Of a DNA stretch of 64,000 bases, positions 61,246-64,000 are shown piece by piece. The position numbers and the translations under genes were made by a program. The notes under the pieces are model-generated. The model did not search any database. It worked only from the letters and a program-made list of their open reading frames with translations, and was not told the origin of the DNA. Source of the stretch: Oligoflexia bacterium (GTDB lineage Bacteria; Bdellovibrionota; Bacteriovoracia; Bacteriovoracales; Bacteriovoracaceae). Numbering within the stretch: position 1 is the first letter of the stretch; every line of letters begins with the position of its first letter. The stretch covers positions 48,161 through 112,160 of the forward strand of contig JADFZW010000019.1 of the NCBI GenBank assembly GCA_015232355.1. The letters run 5' to 3'.

Positions 61246-63507
61246 TTATTTAAGATAATAGGTATAGAAAGATTCCATTTCTAAGTCATTAACTGCAGGA
61301 TCAAAACGATAGATATGCTCTATCTCACTTGAGCTCATTGACATTTGTTCATTTAAAAATCTTACTAACATTATTTTTGCTTCGATGGGGATTTGAATTT
61401 TCACATCTATAGGAATACCTCCATCCGTAGTGACGGGGTAATATATTTGTTGCGATAAGATCGTATTATGAATTTGTTTCTGATTCTGATTTTTAATGTT
61501 ATTATTTTTTGTTATAAACAGATCAGTGTAACAAGTATTTTCCAAAGATGATGAGCAAAAATAAATTTCCATTGTAATCAAAGGACTACATCTACGTATT
61601 GTTTCTGGTTGTAAACAATAGTTTCCAAATTTTGTTAGACGAGAATATACATCATAACGTATATTGATCTTTTGACCAGGCAAGAGATTTTTTTGAACAA
61701 AATCTTTCTTTGCAAAAATCATATTATTATAAGTATCATCTGTAGAAATAGATGATAGAGATGATAGAGATGATAATAATGGCAGTGGAGATATACCTGT
61801 ATTTTTATCATCTATGCTATTTAATTTTTCTTCTAATTTACCCAGCGCCAAATGAGGTATGCGAGGAATGTTTGCTTTTCTTGGAAAGAAAGATTTATTT
61901 TCAGCAAATATAAAATCTAATGCCTCGACGATCACATCAGCACAATTATATCTACTCCCATCATCCTTATGCCCTATTAATCCGGATAATTGATCAAATT
62001 TTTTTCCATACATACTATCCTTTTTGGACATACGAAAAATATTTTCCTGATACTTGTTGAATTCGCTACAAAATTTATTTACCTGTCTAAGAAGTTTTTT
62101 GTTACTCTTACTATTCTCATTACTTTTTTGCAAAGTAAGGTCAAAATCTTTTTTACATTTTTTAAAAAGAATAACACAATTATCTTTATCTGATTTAAAT
62201 AAAGATTGATGTGACTCTTGATTTAAAAGAAAACAATTATCAAGATCAGCTGGCGAAGAATCATATTCGAGGATAGAGACCATCTTTTTTAAATAGTTCT
62301 CATTATCTTTTTCAAATTGACTATACTCTTCTTTAGAAAGTTGATAGGAATTTTTATGATAACCAATAAAATAATCTAAATAATTTTTCAAATATGTATT
62401 TAAAATCGAATCAACTGATTTTATATTTAATATTTTTTTTAACGCTGGAAGTATTGTTTGTAAAATACTGTCACTTTCTATTTTCTTTTTATTTTTCAAA
62501 TCAATAACAATTTGAGGTGCAACTTTTTTATTGAAAAAATTAATCAAGCTATGTTTTAATTTTTCATTGGCCATCTGATCTACATATCCTCTATGTTTTA
62601 TTATTTCATTCAAATTCTCTCTCATATAAATAAAATTAGTTTGAACACTAATATCCTCTCGATCATGCCAAAACTCAGTCTTTCGAAGTTGTTTAGCATA
62701 ATAAAGATAGCGTTCTTTAGAGATACAAAAAGATATTTGTGTTGGAACACGTTGATTACGACCAGAATTAATCATATTATATTTTATCAAATCCTCGCGA
62801 TAGGAAAATCCAAATGGCCAAGATAGGTAGTTTATCATATCTCCTTTATCGTTACTTACACCAAGAGCAAGATGTCCAGCGCTATCATTTAAAACATACT
62901 CTCCTATTAATTCAATTGCTTCATTTTGAAACACACTACCAATGCTTGCAAGTCCAACAATTCCTTTTAAAATATCGCTGCTACTTTTGCCATTTATTTT
63001 CTCTACAGCTCCTCCCTTCTCTTTAATTAAAGCACAAATTTCTCCCAACTTGATTTTTTCTTCATCCAGTTCCTGCTTTGATCGATCTCTATTTTTAGTA
63101 CTATTTTTCGGAAGAATATCTTTCAATTCTTCTATACTCCCTAGATAAATTTCAGTTTTCTTAGTTTTATTATTTAGATCTTTTCCATAAAAATAAATTT
63201 TTCCATTTCTTTTTATAAGCAGTGGAATGTTCTGTTTTTTCTTTTTTCCAATTTGTTCATCATTAAGATCATAAGCAAATTGCAATTTACATTCAAAAAC
63301 ATTAGCTGCAAATTTATAGAGTGTTACCTTGAAAGGTGTTGGTTCTTTACAAAAAACCCTACTTTCCACATCAGCATCCAAAGCACTTTTTACCTGATAT
63401 AAATTGTGATTATCATCTTTATCATCACATGCTAATGTAGTTGTTATAAACGTAGAAGTAAAAGCAATAAATAACATAAAACTACTTAAAAAACATATTA
63501 TCTTCAT
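61246..63507 (-). CDS. Secreted protein, possibly a permuted papain-fold (NlpC/P60-like) hydrolase
   Basis: Start chosen at ATG 63507 (MKIICFLSSFM) with GAGGA just upstream instead of 63540. A signal peptide ends near TTLA-C; the next Cys suggests a lipoprotein is possible (TTLAC). About 750 residues. Two short motifs resemble permuted NlpC/P60 (LRAT/YiiX-type) enzymes: SAGHLALGVSND (His, about residue 215) before SRYNCADVIVEALDF (Cys, about residue 530). In these the catalytic His precedes the Cys. The spacing is much larger than usual, so this is tentative. Cys-rich end (YCLQPETIRRCSPL, FCSSSLENTCYT). It is monocistronic and may act outside the cell. Confidence 0.6.
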   Translation of the reverse strand: MKIICFLSSFMLFIAFTSTFITTTLACDDKDDNHNLYQVKSALDADVESRVFCKEPTPFKVTLYKFAANVFECKLQFAYDLNDEQIGKKKKQNIPLLIKRNGKIYFYGKDLNNKTKKTEIYLGSIEELKDILPKNSTKNRDRSKQELDEEKIKLGEICALIKEKGGAVEKINGKSSSDILKGIVGLASIGSVFQNEAIELIGEYVLNDSAGHLALGVSNDKGDMINYLSWPFGFSYREDLIKYNMINSGRNQRVPTQISFCISKERYLYYAKQLRKTEFWHDREDISVQTNFIYMRENLNEIIKHRGYVDQMANEKLKHSLINFFNKKVAPQIVIDLKNKKKIESDSILQTILPALKKILNIKSVDSILNTYLKNYLDYFIGYHKNSYQLSKEEYSQFEKDNENYLKKMVSILEYDSSPADLDNCFLLNQESHQSLFKSDKDNCVILFKKCKKDFDLTLQKSNENSKSNKKLLRQVNKFCSEFNKYQENIFRMSKKDSMYGKKFDQLSGLIGHKDDGSRYNCADVIVEALDFIFAENKSFFPRKANIPRIPHLALGKLEEKLNSIDDKNTGISPLPLLSSLSSLSSISTDDTYNNMIFAKKDFVQKNLLPGQKINIRYDVYSRLTKFGNYCLQPETIRRCSPLITMEIYFCSSSLENTCYTDLFITKNNNIKNQNQKQIHNTILSQQIYYPVTTDGGIPIDVKIQIPIEAKIMLVRFLNEQMSMSSSEIEHIYRFDPAVNDLEMESFYTYYLK

Positions 63508-64000
63508 ACAATCCTCATCCATTACTATATAACATAACAAAATATAAATAAGATTAATATGTTAATATATTAACATATTAAGTATGTGGTATTGAGTATT
63601 TTGAACATGTATCGAGTATGTGTTGTCTTTCAGCGATTTTGTCAGTGGTTTATTTTTCACCGACTTTGTCGTTATATTTTTTACTCAAGTATAGAAATAA
63701 TTTTTTGACTTTAATTATTTGCTTCTTCATATCGATAATTTTAATAAAAACTTTACATATTTTTTTTGTATTTTTATCGAATATGATTATGATGTAGTTG
63801 TTCTAATTTATCCACAATGAAAGTCCCTTGTGCACGGGCCGACGTTCTTTTTTCAATACTTTGATTATTAAATGGCGGCCCTCTTCCTCCCTTCGGTCGG
63901 CCGAGAGATACTGACCAAGATAGTTAAGTATAATTATGTAAATTATTCTTCTCTTAGTTAGTTTTTTTTTCCTTCTAGATGGGGGAGATGGCCGGCAAAT
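63508..64000. other. Intergenic end of window with a GC-rich, repeat-bearing island
   Basis: No gene with support. 63826-63910 is clearly more GC-rich than its surroundings and contains GGCCGAC (63837-63843) and its inverted copy GTCGGCC (63896-63902), as well as GGGCC/GGCCC that can pair otherwise. It could be a structured RNA, the remains of a mobile element, or the edge of something beyond the window. The rest is AT-rich. Confidence 0.4.

Overview
The window is a strongly AT-rich bacterial chromosome segment (about 30% G+C by eye) with dense coding on both strands. It has long AT-only gaps, ordinary ATG starts and mostly weak Shine-Dalgarno signals. The housekeeping block glmM-pdxJ-nnr-tsaE, a B12-dependent MetH, a PilZ/GAF/AAA+ regulator and many signal-peptide proteins suit a Gram-negative bacterium of the former Deltaproteobacteria, most plausibly the Bdellovibrionota (Bacteriovorax/Silvanigrella-like). 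This placement is inferred from gene content and order only. A YjjI/YjjW glycyl-radical pair suggests some anaerobic metabolism. Eukaryote-like secreted proteins (MORN repeats with proline-rich tail, an ADP-ribosyltransferase-like protein) suggest contact with other cells.

Region 1 (1-13,220): the end of a YfhO-like membrane protein, then a long minus-strand surface-glycan operon. Read in its own direction it is: glycosyltransferase/radical SAM fusion, two small membrane proteins, SDR epimerase, GmhB-like phosphatase, sugar nucleotidylyltransferase, a second radical SAM paralogue, [Fic and AbiE toxin islet], a reversed-order HldE-like cytidylyltransferase/kinase, and a split transketolase whose second subunit is short. 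The islet carries three strong inverted repeats beside its genes.

Region 2 (13,221-27,800): a secreted methyltransferase-like protein, a membrane PAS sensor with no output domain, a tripartite RND efflux system in which pump and TolC are one 1497-residue reading frame, a secreted amidohydrolase, a secreted protein of unknown function, a methyl-accepting chemotaxis protein and tRNA-Pro(GGG).

Region 3 (27,950-38,450): an APC amino-acid permease followed by yjjI. The partner yjjW is separated from yjjI by about 2 kb holding a HigBA-type toxin-antitoxin pair between a full REP-associated transposase element and a 98%-identical broken copy of its end. Then come a RamB/ScfR-like regulator and a divergent, degenerate malate-synthase-like gene.

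Region 4 (38,455-47,970): an exoprotein cluster: MORN protein, subtilisin-like lipoprotein, ADP-ribosyltransferase-like protein with an internal duplication, and a solute-binding protein.

Region 5 (47,996-63,510), all minus strand: metH, cysteine desulfurase, Rrf2 regulator, tsaE, nnr, pdxJ, glmM, the PilZ-GAF-AAA+ regulator, a zinc-ribbon protein and a large secreted protein with a possible permuted papain fold.

Across the whole window, short tandem repeats are unusually common. Inside genes the units are 3, 6, 9 or 12 bp and keep the frame. Between genes they are 8, 9, 10, 11 or 13 bp.
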